Source: Flaveria trinervia (taxonomy: Eukaryota > Streptophyta > Magnoliopsida > Asterales > Asteraceae). From it: DNA of 64,000 bases. The stretch lies in assembly GCA_025506515.1 (NCBI GenBank), contig CM046454.1:36878503-36942502 (forward strand). Direction: 5' to 3'. Positions within the stretch are counted from its first letter, which is position 1. The number at the start of each line of letters is the position of its first letter. Position numbers and translations under genes: made by a program. Shown in pieces: positions 11,340-23,504 of the stretch. The notes under the pieces are model-generated. The model was not told the DNA's origin, searched no databases, and saw only the letters and a program-made list of their open reading frames with translations.

Positions 11340-11957
11340 CTATGATCGGTTCACTTTGTATCTAACAGCCAATAGGAGTGACATTATGTTTGGTGTCTGT
11401 GTGTGTGCCAGATATCAAGCTGATCCTAAAGAATCTCATGTGAATGTTGTCAAGAGGATATTTAGATATCTTAATGGCAACCTGCTCTTGGGTTATGGTA
11501 TCCAAAGGAAGGATACTCCAATCTCTATGCCTTCACTGACAGTGATTATGGAGGATGCAACTTCAATAGGAAATCCACCTCTGGTGGTTGTCAATTTCTT
11601 GGTCCCAGACTGGTCTCCTGGCAGTGCAAGAAGCAGAATAACATATTTGTCTCAAATGCAGAAGCTGAGTATATTGCATCATCAGCTTGTTGATCTCAGT
11701 ACTCTAGATTCAAAACCATATGCTTGATTATGGTTTTAACTTCTGCACACACACCAATTCACATTGACAACACAACAGTTGTTTTTATTACAAATAATCC
11801 AGTTCAGGACTCAAAAACAAAACACATTGAAATTAGATATCACTTTTTGAGAGACTATGCTGAAAAGGGGTTAATCAAATTGATTCAAGTACCCATTGAA
11901 AATCAATTGGCTGATTTATTTATTAAGGCATTGAACCTAGTAGATTTGAATTCCTAG
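11340..11957 (+). pseudogene. pol: Element B RNase H remnant
   Basis: After YLTANRSDIMFGVCVCARYQ (about 11357-11415) come degraded text matching the SDSDYAGC and STSGGCQFLG motifs of D and E, then KTKHIEIRYHFLRDYAEKGL and ADLFIKAL. This is the usual C-terminal end of copia pol. It ends at about 11957, followed by a noncoding spacer. Confidence 0.75.
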
Positions 11958-14633
11958 TTCAATCAATTGGCATGATTAACCATGAGTAAAACCAAATAAA
12001 ACATCAAAAACATTTCAAAAACATCAGAAAATCACAAAAAGAAGTCAAGTTTAATGAAGAAAAGAATATTATGGGAAATGATAATTACAGTCGTTATATC
12101 ATTAACTGTGCTAAATTTCAAAATTTGAGAGACTTTCATGACTTACCAATATGTTGGTAGGCTGAACTTGGAAGAGAAGATACATGCAGTGATGATACAA
12201 AATCTTGTTCAATAGTGAAACACTCATCTCAAAGTACAGGTATGTATTGGCTTATTTGAGTGCATGTGTGTGTAGTAACCTAAACACACCAGGTAATGAT
12301 AGTTTATGAATCTATTTCACCTACATCAAGTTTCATCATTGTTTTGCTCAGCAAAGACGTGATGAAACAAGCACATAGTGTAGATGAACTTATCCAAAAG
12401 ATACCTAATGAGGAACACATCCAAATTGGATGAATCTACAAAAGCAATACATTCCAAGTGGAATGAACAAAAGAATCCAATCATGGATCACCTTCCAAAG
12501 TGAAGTGAAAAGAATCCTAATGTGGATCATCATGAAAAGGATAAAGTAATAGAATCCTAATGAGGATCAGTGAAAATGAGGCTCATAACTTAAGTAACCT
12601 GGTAAGGAAAGTTGTGAAAAAAGTCTACCGTGCATTGTATACGGATGGTTGATCATTCCATACTTTTGTGTGTGAGGTACATGTTGAATAATTAAATCAA
12701 CCAAAAACATGATAAATATCACTTGCATCAAAATATCAACCTTGTATGAATTTAACAGGACAAACATATCTTCAATCATCAAGTTCGTAAACATGTCCAT
12801 TTTATCATAAAGGATGCACACGTGTAAGTAAGATTGATATGATCCCAACAAAAGATATACTTCTCTTCATTATTAATAATCAAAATTATATTCAAAAAGT
12901 TTTTATATCTTTAAAGTTTCTATCCAGATGTGGATATAAACTCTGGAGGGAGTAATTTAAAATTTCTGATTCAGTCGATATAGATTTTTACTATCTTAAA
13001 TTACTTTCTTTAAAAGTAAAAACAATACAAAAAGAAAATGCATGTGTTGTGGCAGAAGTTATATTATAGTATCGCAGCCTATGCAGATTCTTGGAAGCAT
13101 GCAAAGTCCAAGATCAGTCAAACAATGGGAAACTTGTATCACTTTTGACATATAAGTCTATCCAAGCAAGAATTGACAACCTCAATAGTCAACAAATTCA
13201 TAAGAAAAAGAAATCAATGACATCTCTTCATAACAAGAAAAACCAAGACATAAACATTATCCTTTGATAAGTTCAAAAGTTAATGCAAGTAAGTGCATTG
13301 GTTAATGCGGGTGAAGGTAACCCATGCATATAATCAATGCATGTAACTGTTTATTCTAAGTGCAACTAATGCGGACAAAGATTGTACTCTACCGCATGGT
13401 GTGTAACAATAATACATGAAATGTTTTATGTTAAAAGCTCTGTGGAATAGAATGTTCTACCACATTTGTCAATGCGGATGAAATTTACACTTCCGCATTT
13501 GTTTTACTCATCCCATTTGTTGATTTTCTCATCGTCCATATTTGTGGATGTGTGTGTTCCATTTTTATAAACTTTTCAAAAAAACAATAAACAAGTGCTT
13601 AATCTCTTCTTTCACAATGAATGATGATCAAATGTGGAAAATTTTATTCTACTGCATTTGCTACAGTGAGCAAATGCTAAACAACTTCGATCAACCGCAT
13701 TGCAACAGTGAGCAAATGCTGAACAAGTTCGATCAACTGCACTTGTAATAGTGAGCAAATGTTGAACAAGTTTAATCACCGCATTTGTTACAATGCATAA
13801 ATGCTGATGAACTTCGTTTATCCGCATTTGCCATAGTGCACAAATACGAATAAAAGAAAAATTAAGTATTCAAACTTCCGCATTTACTACAGTGTACAAA
13901 TGCGGATGTCCAAACTCATAAGTTTTACTCTTTCGCATTTACAACAGTAAAAATATTAAAACTCTAACTACATTTGTTTTGAGACTTTAAAATTTTGTAA
14001 AAGCAATTTTTGACTACTTAATGCAAGTTCAAAAGGTCATTTAATACTTTTTAATTGAGAGACTCTATAGTGCGACGAGCGAAAACACTATTCATCTTGA
14101 TCAAACATCTTCTTCTTTAACAATCAAAGATCCAAGTTCATTTCACCCAATCTGTCCGCATATTAGATACTACACAACAGTATTATCTAACGAAAGGTGA
14201 AACTTATTACGTTGTTTTAACCTAATGTGTCGGACCTTGGAACTGATAATGAACTTAGAACCCTAGGATAACAAAGAACACCTAAAATCAGATTATTCCA
14301 AGAAAAGATGAACATCTTTTACTTCAATGAACATGCAAACTTAGTAAAAAGATTCAACCTGAAAATCTCAAAGTTATGATCATCGCATTAATAGAGCATC
14401 TTGAAATCGAAAATGTTGAAATCAAAACTTGAAATAAAATCCAATTAACAGTCAAAAACATCAAAATTTGATCTTCAAACATGAAAATTCAATATAATGA
14501 TTATTCATGACATATCTCAATCTAAAATAATTCATATGGAGCAGTACCCTGAAATGTTCATATTTGACCCTCAAAAGTCAAAATGATGAATGTTGCTTAA
14601 AGTAGTACATATATTATCATTAATCTAACTCGT
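11958..14633 (+). other. Element B pol-ORF3 spacer with LTR-type words, no gene
   Basis: About 2.7 kb without a credible gene. At 12420-12570 there are imperfect repeats of a unit containing 'gaatcctaatgtggatca'. From about 13285 to 13940 the B-LTR words reappear (CAATGCGGATGA, TTCCGCATTTG and degenerate AGTGAGCAAATGC units). The short open frames at 13542-13827 come from these repeats. I see no clear TATA box before ORF3 here. Confidence 0.55.
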
Positions 14634-15331
14634 ATGCCTCTAATGCAGGGTAGATGGCTGATATCTCATGGAGCAAGCTCCACAATGAGTGGTTTTCTAA
14701 ACCCTGATGTACCTAAGGCTGAGGGGCTTAGAGACATAATCAGATTCATCTCCATAACAAGAGTGGCTTATGCTATCACTGTCAGACCTATCATATATGA
14801 GAAACTCATAAGGTCATTATGGAACTCTGTTGAAGTGATAGAGGTTGATGGTGTTAAGTCTTTATCTGGGAGGATTGATGATGAGCATACATTAATAATC
14901 ACTAAAGAAATGTCAGACAGTGTTTGTAGTTTGGTGATGATGCAGATTCACCAATTGAGTTAGAACATGATGATACTAATCTTTCTTTGCTGAGTTTGGA
15001 TATGAAGGGGGTTTGAAGGAAAACAGATTGTAAAGGGATTGGTAGAATTGCCTGGGGTTTCTGATCCATGTCTATCGCACTGCAGTCTAAAAGGAAACAG
15101 GAAAGCGGATGAATATCCTGTTACTACTTCATCTGCAATGTGTGCTTTACGCACAAATTGGCCATTCAATATGTCAGCTTATGTCTTTAATGGCCTAGTA
15201 TCCAAAATACAAGAAGGATGGAAGTACAATTCTCAATGTACCAAGGTTCATCCAATGTCTCATAAATGAAGCATTCCCCAATCTAGTGGCTAATGGACTA
15301 GTTCTAGAATATCCCTCACTATGATGCTAAG
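14634..15331 (+). pseudogene. Element B ORF3, part before nested element C
   Basis: An open piece at 14634-14963 aligns with the start of ORF3 in elements D and E: AITVRPIIYEKLIRSLWNSV matches TAFLLNPTIYPDSLRQFWTNV, and LIITKEMSDSV matches VVVTPAIIRQTL. A second piece (15039-15269) is out of frame with it. ORF3 is the extra gene that SIRE-like elements carry after pol. In other plants it has been called envelope-like, but I see no signal peptide or membrane span here. Element C interrupts it at 15331. Confidence 0.55.
15327..15331. repeat. Left target site copy of element C (CTAAG)
   Basis: CTAAG is repeated exactly at 19518-19522, just outside the other end of element C. Confidence 0.85.
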
Positions 15332-16216
15332 TGACAGGATCATGATCACAAGTTTGATGTATCAGAATGTTAAAGCAGCGGAATACACACACGAATTAGA
15401 CAGATTGTAGCAAGCAAACAATATATGTGAGCATTAAGATCGCATACGGTTATAGGGAGAGAATATGAATTTCTGATTTCACGGAATGTTTATAGATGTA
15501 GAATATTCTAATCGATCAATCAATCATTCCATTCAATTGCTCAAAATCACTCAATAATTACAATAAGTTGTCACTCCTTATAGAGTGCAGTCACTGCTGT
15601 TATCACGGAAAGTGACAACTGGCAGATCCAATACAGAAATAACTAAATCTTAACAAACTACTGAAATGTTCACAACTACTGAGAACATATCAGCAAGTTA
15701 AGTACAAAATATAAAAACTACTGAAACTACAACGACTGAAGAACAAGCTCTTCAGTCGTTTTACAAAACTACTGAACATAAAACATAAAACTACTGATAT
15801 CACAACTACTGAAGAAGTACTCTTCAGCAATTGTGACAAACTACTGAGGCTTCAGTATTTGATCTCAGACTTTGACCTTCAGGCGTTTCATCAGCTGATG
15901 ACTTCAGTAGATATTCAGCTGATGTCTTCAGTCTTTGTCTTCAGACTTTGTCCATCAGTTGTTGATCTTCAGCACTTGTGAACTCTTCAGCTGTTGTTCT
16001 TCAGTACTTGGTCTTTCAGCTTCAGCACTTGTGTTCTTCAGCTGTTGTACTTCAGCACTTTGGTTCTTCAGCTGTTAAGGTCTTCAGCACTTGATCTTCA
16101 GCTGTTGAAGTCTTCAGTACTTGTCAAACTACTGATGAGGCTTTCAGCAGTTGTTGTGATACCGTGTGGGACTTAGAGGTTTCTGATCTTGGCTCATTGG
16201 TTCTTTTGGTCCAACA
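15332..16216 (-). repeat. Element C 3' LTR (left copy)
   Basis: About 885 bp with TG...CA ends, almost identical to the right copy. Words of the ACTACTGAAG/CTTCAGTAGT type fill about 15655-16145. The TATA region is shortened by a small deletion (CTTATAGAG against CTTATATAGAG in the other copy). Confidence 0.88.
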
Positions 16217-16230
16217 AACTCCCCCTGAAC
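16217..16230 (-). other. Element C polypurine tract
   Basis: The minus strand reads GTTCAGGGGGAGTT directly before the LTR start TGTTGGACC. It is identical to the tracts of D and E. Confidence 0.8.
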
Positions 16231-16261
16231 CAATGCAGCCAAAACCTCTAACTTATTTAAA

Positions 16262-16444
16262 CTCCCACTTATTGATGGCACAAATGTTGGTCTTTTTCCT
16301 TCTTGATCAGTAGAGAAGAGGACCCATGTACGCTCTCGGCCTGGGGAGAACCTCAATATATTGTTTGGCAGAGTATGAAGGGAACTCTGTTTTGGGGAAC
16401 TGGACACGAGTTGTTATCCCATTCATGAGATTCACTTCCCCATA
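16262..16444 (-). pseudogene. Element C ORF3, last segment
   Basis: The minus-strand frame carries STDQEGKRPTF and the HEWDNN segment found at the end of ORF3 in element E (49793-49970). A one-base shift separates the two parts. The rest of the gene falls in the assembly gap. Confidence 0.6.
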
Positions 16445-16544
16445 NNNNNNNNNNNNNNNNNNNNNNNNNNNNNNNNNNNNNNNNNNNNNNNNNNNNNNNN
16501 NNNNNNNNNNNNNNNNNNNNNNNNNNNNNNNNNNNNNNNNNNNN
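16445..16544. other. Assembly gap (100 N)
   Basis: Exactly 100 unknown bases. By comparison with element E the sequence missing here would be about 8.4 kb (E positions 49969-58360). Apparent frames translating into X across it are artefacts. Confidence 0.95.
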
Positions 16545-16930
16545 ATTGCTTACTAAGAAGCATTTCAAAACCTTTGCATGATTGTACCCATCTATCACAC
16601 TCGACCTGGGTAACTGCAAGGGTTTCTTTTGAGATCTTGTACTTCTCTAGAAGTACATCTTCTCTAGCCTTATCATCAATTATTTTACAATTCAATTTAT
16701 AAACCTCATCATTTTTATCTTTGAGCACAGACTCAAACTCAGCTTTGTTTTTGGAAATTTCTTGTTCTAGCTCAATGTTCTTACTAATTAAAGCTACATT
16801 TGCTTCTCTAATAGAAGCAAATGCTGCTATGCATTGTTCAGAACATAATTGGCTTTTGCCTCAGAGGATACCTGTGATACCTGAGGTGTAGAGGCATTGG
16901 AAGATGAAGTATCAGCAGACTCCAAAGCCA
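16545..16930 (-). pseudogene. Element C gag-pol linker
   Basis: The minus-strand frame at 16728-16545 has a Lys/Glu/Asp-rich helical segment (DEVYKLNCKIIDDKAREDVL) matching E at about 58560-58480. It is cut by the gap on the left. One frame shift lies between this piece and the Ser-rich start near 16930. Confidence 0.6.
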
Positions 16931-18385
16931 TAAGAGCTAGATTCCAAAGGGACTGTCACCACCATGTTGACCAGCACCTGAGAACAGTTGATCATGACCA
17001 GACAAGTCATCTGGTAAACTGCTCCAGTCAACAACTCCTGGGGTGAAGAAGCTGTGTTGTTGAGATGAAGGTTTTGATGAGATAGGGAAGGCTGAGGTTC
17101 TGGTAATGCATGAGGTTGTGGTGTCATAGGAACTTGAACTTGACTTGACTGTGGCATGTAATAACAAGGGTACTGATAAGGCATTTGACCCTGAGAAACA
17201 AAATATGCCGGAGATTGTTGTTGAGGATGATGACTAGATGTGACAGGATGTTGTCCTCTGTTTTGTTGACTGTTGCCAGGAAAAGTCACAAAGGGTGCAG
17301 TAGAGTTTGATCCAGTTGATCTACACTCTCTTGCAAAGTGTCCAAGCCGTTGGCATTTGTGACACCTCAACTTGCTCTTGTCAAAACCAACTTTGGTTTT
17401 GCCAGAGAGTCCTGGGAATTTTCTTCCAGTTCTTTTGTAGAACTTCTGAGATCTGATATTTATCAGGCCATTTGGCTCAAAATATCCATCTCTTCTAAAT
17501 CATCATCTGCAATCCCCTTGAGATCATCCATGATGAAACATAAATTGTCATTATTACCTTCAGTAAACTGACCATCAACACTTACAAATGCAGAATTAGA
17601 AGTGCTCGAAGAGAAATTAATATGCTCATCATACTGGCATTCAGATGAAGCATATTCTGACTCATGACCCACCAAGGCAGTGTTGCCTTGAATAAAGTCT
17701 TCAGTGACTTTCCAGATGAAGACAGCTTTCTCTTCTGTTCTATCTCTCTCTCAAAAGTGAGCAATTTCCCATGGAGTTGGGTGAGAGATAGTTTGTCCAA
17801 ACTTGCACTGGAGCGTAGGACAATAGTATATGTGTCCCATCTCTCAGGCAGTGTCTGAGAAATCTGTTATTCATCTGAATATTGGTGTATTCAGTTTGAC
17901 CATTTTTAGTTCAGAGATCAAACAAGAAAACCGCTCATATTGTTGAGTCAGTGTCTCCCCCTTTCTATGAGAGAAGTCTCATATTGTTGGGCAAGAATTT
18001 CTCTATTATTTGCCAAGACCTCATCAGTTCCTCAAATTGTTCTTTCAAAGCAATCCAGAGGTCATGGGCAGTTTCATGATGCATTAGCCCAGAATAGATT
18101 TCATTGGGCAAAGCCATGGCCAGAATTCCATGGGCTTTTGCATCAATCTCAGCAACTTTTATCCTCGTCTGAGTATTGCTCCCTCCTCTTCGGAACCATT
18201 TGATTGGTTTCCGGGTTATTCACCATAGGCTTGTGTGGACCATGTACCACTGATGTCCAACACCCTGCGCTGTTAACAGACAGGTGATGGAGCATACGTC
18301 TTTGCCATATGTTATACTCATTCCTAACCAGCATAGGAGGCTTGGTTGAGGAACCAGTATTGTGAGATCATTGGAGGGAGTGGTC
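16931..18385 (-). pseudogene. gag: Element C gag
   Basis: This aligns along its length with element E gag (60212-58942). The CCHC knuckle (CHKCQRLGHFAREC) is at about 17327-17368, followed by a Gln/Pro/Ser-rich tail. The ATG present in E (60212) is missing here: the corresponding text GTGGTCTTTTCAG lacks one A of the start codon. Further single-base losses occur at about 17515, 17710, 17850 and 18165. The element therefore could not make its own Gag after these changes. Confidence 0.75.
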
Positions 18386-18607
18386 TTTTCAGTTCAAAAA
18401 CAGTTTAGTTCAAGTTTTAAAAGTTTTAGACAAACCACAACAAACTCAATGAGAACCAAGAATAAGATCTCAGGATGAATGAGCAGAAATACAGAAAATT
18501 CAATCTCTATAACCGTTTCTTGCAAAAACAAAAGCTAATTCAATCAAACTTGGATCTAGAATAGCAGTTTCAATGATCAATTATTAGATCGATCAATGAT
18601 TAACCTG

Positions 18608-18619
18608 CTCTGATACCAT
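18608..18619 (-). other. Element C primer binding site
   Basis: The minus strand reads TGGTATCAGAGC, one base from the LTR end, complementary to initiator-Met tRNA; one base of the flanking text differs from E. Confidence 0.8.
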
Positions 18620-18620
18620 T

Positions 18621-19517
18621 TGACAGGATCAGTGATCACAAGTTTGATGTATCAGAATGTAAAGCAGCGGAATACACACACGAATTAGACAGATTGTAGC
18701 AAGCAAACAATATATGTGAGCATTAAGATCGCATACGGTTATAGGGAGAGAATATGAATTTCTGATTTCACGGAATGTTTATAGATGTAGAATATTTCTA
18801 ATCGAATCAATCAATCATTCCATTCAATTGCTCAAAATCACTCAATAATTACAATAAGTTGTCACTCCTTATATAGAGTGCAACAGTCACTGTTGTTATC
18901 ACGGAAAGTGACAACTGGCAGATCCAATACAGAAATAACTAAATCTTAACAAACTACTGAAATGTTCACAACTACTGAGAACATATCAGCAAGTTAAGTA
19001 CAAAATATAAAACTACTGAAACTACAACGACTGAAGAACAAGCTCTTCAGTCGTTTTACAAAACTACTGAAACATAAAACATAAAACTACTGATATCACA
19101 ACTACTGAAGAAGTACTCTTCAGCAATTGTGACAAACTACTGAGGCTTCAGTATTTGATCTTCAGACTTTGACCTTCAGGCGTTTCATCAGCTGATGACT
19201 TCAGTAGATATCATCAGCTGATGTCTTCAGTCTTTGTCTTCAGACTTTGTACATCAGTTGTTGATCTTCAGCACTTGTGAACTCTTCAGCTGTTGTTCTT
19301 CAGTACTTTGGTCTTTCAGCTTCAGCACTTGTGTTCTTCAGCTGTTGTACTTCAGCACTTTGGTTCTTCAGCTGTTAAGGTCTTCAGCACTTGATCTTCA
19401 GCTGTTGAAGTCTTCAGTACTTGTCAAACTACTGATGAGGCTTTCAGCAGTTGTTGTGATACCGTGTGGGACTTAGAGGTTTTCTGATCTTGGCTCATTG
19501 GTTCTTTTGGTCCAACA
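18621..19517 (-). repeat. Element C 5' LTR (right copy)
   Basis: About 897 bp, in its own sense TGTTGGACCAAAAGAACC to GATCCTGTCA. The minus-strand TATA box is at 18868-18877 (TCTATATAAG). The U3 word array spans about 18950-19440, including a 10-bp inverted repeat CGACTGAAGA/TCTTCAGTCG with a 6-base loop near 19026-19051. Confidence 0.88.
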
Positions 19518-19522
19518 CTAAG
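19518..19522. repeat. Right target site copy of element C (CTAAG)
   Basis: An exact copy of 15327-15331. Confidence 0.85.
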
Positions 19523-22500
19523 TATATAAGTACATTAGAAGATGGATCCTAGAAATTTTTACATTGGAGCTCACTCTCTCTTCTACCTTGGATGCTTCAA
19601 CAGATTATTACTGATAAAAAAGGTGAAGAACAACATGCTCTAGCTGATGAGCAAATGAAGACAAGCTGCTCATGTTCAGCACACTGTTGATGACCAAGCT
19701 GAAGACATTGATAGGCCAAGGTCAGTGTCACCCCAGGTTGATGCAGGGGTGATCCTCACACTAAACCTGAAATTCGTGATTCGGCATCTCCCTTTGCACC
19801 TCTACCAATTCCATCTCCACAAAGAACCCCACTGCAAACACCTTACACTTCACAAATTCTATCTCCAAAAAGAACCCTAACACCTCATAGCTCATAAAAA
19901 CAATCTTCCCAAACATAACCCATTACTTCTCCATACTTATTCCTATTCACCATTCACCTATCCAATCAGCCTAACCATCTCCAATTTCTACAGAACCTGT
20001 TGAGTTTTATGACTCTGCCAGCTCTTTAGAAAGATCCAAATCATCTTCTTATAAGGAGGATAACCCCAACCAAATGCCTGTCAAAAAAGTTGTCTCTAAA
20101 GCTGCTCCTTCTGAGAGTTATGCTGAATCTAGTATCAACAAACTAGATGAGAAAGATGAGATAATCTCTGAACTTCTATAGAAAGTAGCAAAGATGGAAA
20201 GACTGCTAAATAGGATATTAGGAATCATTCAAGACACATTGTTGGAACTAGATGAGAAGGGGCTGAGCCGAAATCATTGAAAAAAAATATGATTCAAAGA
20301 AGAAAGAAAAAGATAAGGAGATTGAGAAATTAACAGCTGCTCTTAATCAATCAAGAGAAGAAATTAGTGGTCAAGTTGAAACTCAAGCTATTCAAACCAT
20401 TGCCATGGAAGAGCAAGAGGAAATAATTGAAGAACAAGCAGAGATTATCAATAATTTGCAAAATCAAAATAAAAATCAATTCAAAAGAATCTCTGAGCTT
20501 GAGATCTTGATTGAAATTAAGAAAAAAGCTGAGGCTGAACCAAGTGAAAGGGATGAGGAAAGACTTAGAGTTGATGAGATACAAACTTCTTCTGAAAGTG
20601 ATGAAAAAGAAGAAGATACAAATAAGTCAAAGAATGAAGAGTCAAGCATAGAGATGGTGGTCTATTCTGAAAAATAAGCTGCTACACGTACTGAAGAAGA
20701 TAAGTTCAATGACATGATCAAAGCCCTAGACAGATTCACAACTGAAGAATTCATAATTGATGATGATTTCTGGGATTTGTAGTGGAGCAGAGGATAATTA
20801 ACAAACCAATAGTTGTCATATCTCAATCTCCTATCCCTCTTGAGAAGGAATTGAGTATGCAACTGGTACCTGCTATCTCACTATCTGAAGAACCAAAGGA
20901 GATTATTAGAAGATTATGTGAAGAACATAAACAACAAGAAGAATCAGCTATTGTTATCCCTAAACAGGAACCACCAAACGTTGAAAAAGTGCTTGTTGAA
21001 GCTGAATTACCTGAAAACTCTTTTGGTCCCTCGGTTCAAACCTATACCAAAAACAGAAAGTACTTATCTGAGAAGGCAAAGGACAAAATGCCCATAATGG
21101 AAGAAGAGCCTATTAAGAAAAGCAAAGAAGATGATCCAAGAAGCCTGGGAGCTATAGCTGAATTTTTAGAAGAACATGAATTAGCTGAGGCTCGAATGAA
21201 GAAGAAAATTAAATTTGTAGACTGGAAGAAGCTGAGATTGAAGGAGGATATATGGTTGATGAACCAATTGCTAGTGAGAGACCTGTGACAGAAGAAAAAC
21301 CTATATAGGAAATGGTGACCAAAGCTCAAATAGATAATTTGATGGAAAAAGCATGCTTCTAATTAATCATGGATATGATTCTGACGAAGTTTTCAGCATG
21401 ACTCATGAGGGAATGAAAGTAGAGACAGAGAAAGTACACAAGCTACTGGACCCTACAATTGAGACTAAGTATGAGAAAACTCTTTCTCCTAAAGCTGACA
21501 AGCCAAAAATATCTTCCATGATGAAGCAAACTTCAATCCACAACCTTTATATCCGGATCCTTATAAAATGTCTGATAGGGAAATTAAGGATTATTTATCA
21601 AGCCAAGGATTTACAAAGAGGAAACTGGGTAACATGAAAACCAATTCCCTAAGAGTTGATGTCCTTAGGTTGATCATAAAAAGAATGAGAGACTTAAAAC
21701 TCTGGAAGATGAAATTACTTGCAAAAAGCCAAGAACCAGAGTGTCTACTCAAGACATGCAACTCACCCATCGAGATCAAGACACTTTGGCACCTGTGCTT
21801 CATAGATATCCTGAGTGGTTTGCTGAGCCTTCAAGGACTAACAACTGCAGAGATGATGAGAGGTGTATCTACTCCAAAGGGCAAACTGATCAGAAAATCA
21901 TTGCCTGGAAGTATGATAGTGATTGGAACATGTTTATGGTCAGGAGGATCACCGGGCTGGTCAAATTCTTTACAGAGTACTCTGCTCTAGTAAATGCCCT
22001 GGAGTTCCATGACTTCAAAGAACTAGCCCAATTAGAACCGATCAATCACAAAGCTATGTTCAGAGGCTATGAGTTTATGGAATACTTAGAATGTTCAAAA
22101 GAACTGACAACTTCAAATCTCTGAAAGCCATATGCATGAGGAAAGACAGATCATTCAAAAATCCTCTAGAGAAGAAACAGACAAAACCAGCAGAAGAGGT
22201 AGTGTTTCCAGAACTGAGAGTGAAACTACAGAGTCATTAGAAATAAAAATGGTGTCTGGCATTCATTCCCAATACCAATCTCAAATATTTACTATGATGA
22301 GAAGAGACTTATGAGTTGGTGATTGAGAGGAAGTGGGGAGCGAAAGAAGGTGCAGAAATCAGATTGTTTAGTGGTTATGAAGTGAGACTATTAGATCAAT
22401 CTTACATCCACTACATCTACACTAGGCACTTCAGAGAGATATCTTATAAGCTTGGTGAAGAAGATATGCACTTCTTTCTAAAGTGCATCAGGATACTGAA

Positions 22501-22567
22501 GATGGCATATGAACAGATCATTGCCAAGAGGGAGAAAAGAAAGAATAAAAGGACACCTCTGTAGTTA
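19523..22567 (+). pseudogene. Element B ORF3, part after nested element C
   Basis: This continues ORF3. A Pro/Ser/Thr-rich stretch (about 19690-20060, with repeated TP and SP pairs) is followed by a long Glu/Lys/Gln-rich coiled-coil region (20282-20677 and 20782-21288). A C-terminal domain at 21741-22124 contains KIIAWKYDSDWNMF, and the last open piece (22316-22564) ends in a basic KREKRKNKR tail. Frames shift between pieces (for example after 20677, 21288 and 21637). The order acidic/Pro-rich, coiled coil, C-terminal domain is the same as in the ORF3 of D and E. The function is unknown. Confidence 0.6.
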
Positions 22568-22876
22568 GGCAACATTGTAAAACTAGAGGTTGATGTAGAT
22601 GGTGCTTTGTTGATTCACAGGGATGGGCTATCTATAGTATCTATTTGGGAACTAGTTTCACTCAAGAAACTACCATTAGAAGCCATTCATGCTATGAGTC
22701 AAATGAAGATACACGTGCTTAATAGAGAAAAGATGGTTGATGCTAACGACTTTGTCAATTGATAAAGGCTATACTAGACCCATCACAAGCTGAACCTTTG
22801 GTGCCACAACAAGATCCAACGGAATTCTTAGAACCCCAACCACCACAAAAGCATTGAAGAGCACAAGCTGTATAAT

Positions 22877-22891
22877 CCTTAGGGGGAGTAT
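22877..22891 (+). other. Element B polypurine tract
   Basis: The G-rich run AGGGGGAGTA lies directly before the 3' LTR, matching the tracts of elements A, D and E. Confidence 0.75.
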
Positions 22892-23504
22892 TGTTCGACC
22901 CTGAAAGGATTATACATGCCATTTCAATTGGTGAGTTGATGGTTGTTCTGCTGGAATTCCCATAAGTCCAAGTGTAAATGCGGAAGACCAGAAAAGATGC
23001 GGACAATGCGGATGACCGGACAAGAATGCGTGGAAGTATTTGTTCATCCGCATTGCCGAATACGGATGACCAACATACTAATGTGAAAGACCAAGTGAAG
23101 AAATTTTTATCAAGTCCAACTCATCCACATTTGCCAATGCGGATGAACAAGAAGAAATACTAATGAAGACTTAGACTAGTTCTGATGTATAGGTCAGGGG
23201 TAGTTTAGTCATTTTCTAAAAAGGCAACTTGTCTGCCTATAAATAGAATAGAAATCCTCGTACTTGAGGTGACACAACATAGACAATTAGAATATTTTGT
23301 ATTACACATTCCCTAGGTGCATTATTACTATTCTTGCTAAAACCCTAGCATTTATTGTAATCAATCACCTTCATCAATATAACAAAGCATTTATGAGTAT
23401 ATTCTTGCATTAATGTTTATTGACTGTTTGTTTCCGCCATTCAATCTCTGACTTGATCACCATATTCGATCCTAAGTGAGATTCTCATTCTCACCAAACG
23501 GTTA
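22892..23504 (+). repeat. Element B 3' LTR
   Basis: It starts TGTTCGACCCTGAAAGG and ends CCAAACGGTTA, where the expected CA has become TA. It matches the 5' LTR, with a shorter word array (22977-23150). TATAAATA is at 23238-23245. Confidence 0.85.

Larger units (their letters stand above)
15332..19517 (-). mobile_element. Element C: SIRE-like copia element, minus strand, with assembly gap
   Basis: Two LTRs of about 890 bp flank a PBS, gag and linker (right side), a 100-N gap, and the end of ORF3 plus PPT (left side), all on the minus strand. The perfect CTAAG duplication shows it inserted into element B's ORF3. The flanks of the N run line up with 49968 and 58361 of element E, so protease through most of ORF3 is simply unsequenced. 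C belongs to the same family as E but has its own LTR variants (ACACACACGAATTAG against ACAAACTAGAATTAG in E). Confidence 0.88.
4514..23504 (+). mobile_element. Element B: SIRE-like Ty1/copia retrotransposon, carrying nested element C
   Basis: Both LTRs (4514-5149 and 22892-23504), a tRNA-Met-type PBS, gag, protease, integrase, RT, RNase H, a long spacer, ORF3 and a PPT are recognisable in order on the plus strand. A 5-bp target duplication with one mismatch flanks it. Without the 4.2-kb insertion of C plus its TSD, B is about 14.8 kb, which is long for a copia element; the excess lies in the 2.7-kb pol-ORF3 spacer and the ORF3 region. All reading frames carry several stops and shifts, so it is a dead copy. 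It inserted into a minus-strand H-family LTR. Confidence 0.85.

Noticed and set aside
13542..13827. Frames with repeated CNSEQMLN(N/K)FDQ or AHCSNAVDRSC text
   Set aside because: Translations of the degenerate LTR-type words in the B spacer; no start context or conservation.
16326..16728. Frames crossing the N run on both strands
   Set aside because: Residues are unknown across the gap and the two sides come from different genes (end of ORF3 and gag linker).
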